Shown piece after piece: positions 63,866-64,000 of a DNA stretch of 64,000 nt (position 1 is the first letter of the stretch; the number at the start of each line of letters is the position of its first letter). Origin of the DNA: Aquibacillus albus (GTDB taxonomy: Bacteria > Bacillota > Bacilli > Bacillales > Amphibacillaceae); the NCBI RefSeq assembly GCF_016908325.1, contig NZ_JAFBDR010000007.1, positions 108,915 through 172,914 of the forward strand, in the 5' to 3' direction. The translations under genes were made by a program, and so were the position numbers. The notes below the pieces were generated by a model. It was not told the DNA's origin and did not search any database. It saw only the letters and a program-made list of their open reading frames with translations.

Positions 63866-64000
63866 AATGTCATCAAGCTAAGATACCAATATATGTAAAT
63901 CGATAAAGTTATCATAAAAACATCGCAAAAATAGGTCAAAAAGCGCTTGAATTTTCCAAATCACCACAAAAATCGACTTGAATACCTTTTTTGGTATATC

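Overview
The window looks like a chromosomal segment of a low-GC, spore-forming, halotolerant Bacillaceae (Oceanobacillus/Virgibacillus-like). The reasons are an ectABC ectoine operon, strong AGGAGG-type ribosome sites, frequent GTG/TTG starts, and many Bacillus-type proteins (YjcA, YlmA, YueI, YpjP, YwrD-type Ggt, CypC-type P450). Predicted operators fit the Bacillus regulators CodY, Fur, PerR, TnrA and CcpA. No rRNA, tRNA, CRISPR or prophage was seen. The first gene runs off the left edge.

Layout. 1-2.6 kb: two translationally coupled nucleoside hydrolases and a threonine/serine dehydratase. 2.7-9.8 kb: a peptide ABC importer (two permeases, binding lipoprotein, two ATPases) with a terminal gamma-glutamyltransferase, behind a CodY-type box; probably gamma-glutamyl peptide scavenging. 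10-14.7 kb: small proteins, an YlmA-like ATPase, a candidate Fur-controlled small RNA, PerR-boxed catalase and a 3-methyladenine glycosylase. 14.8-18.5 kb: ectABC and an mscL gene, an osmotic-stress neighbourhood in which both ectA and mscL lack a clean ATG start. 19.1-23.8 kb: an accessory block with a DUF3231 protein, a membrane protein and an insertion-element-like trio (small regulator, zinc-finger segment, DDE-like transposase) whose main ORF is split by an in-frame TAG. It has TTAGCAY repeats beside it and inverted ~55-bp repeats around it.

23.8-31.4 kb: an aminotransferase, a cystine-type ABC importer, an FAD amino-acid oxidase-like enzyme, ilvD with a CodY box, and an M15 peptidase. 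31.4-37.6 kb: two unknown membrane/exported proteins, type 2 IPP isomerase, peptidase T, an HD protein and a VOC epimerase. 37.7-41.1 kb: an amtB cluster (TnrA box, ammonium channel, GlnD-like DUF294 nucleotidyltransferase, DnaQ-like exonuclease) and a shortened GlnR-like MerR protein. 41.4-50.7 kb: L,D-transpeptidase, coiled-coil protein, CDGSH protein, YurZ-like protein, MetA, YpjP, an alpha/beta hydrolase, an AEC transporter, an HpcH aldolase and an MBL hydrolase. 50.8-58.7 kb: transporters (DHA2 MFS, BASS, MFS), an NDH-2-like protein, small proteins, a DPBB/DUF3889 protein and a second FAD oxidase paralog. 58.9-64 kb: a fatty-acid peroxygenase P450 and a Fur-boxed iron(III) ABC importer.

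The main themes are nitrogen and amino-acid scavenging (peptides, cystine, ammonium), iron homeostasis, oxidative stress and osmotic stress. Functions are read from motifs and family knowledge; no database search was run.
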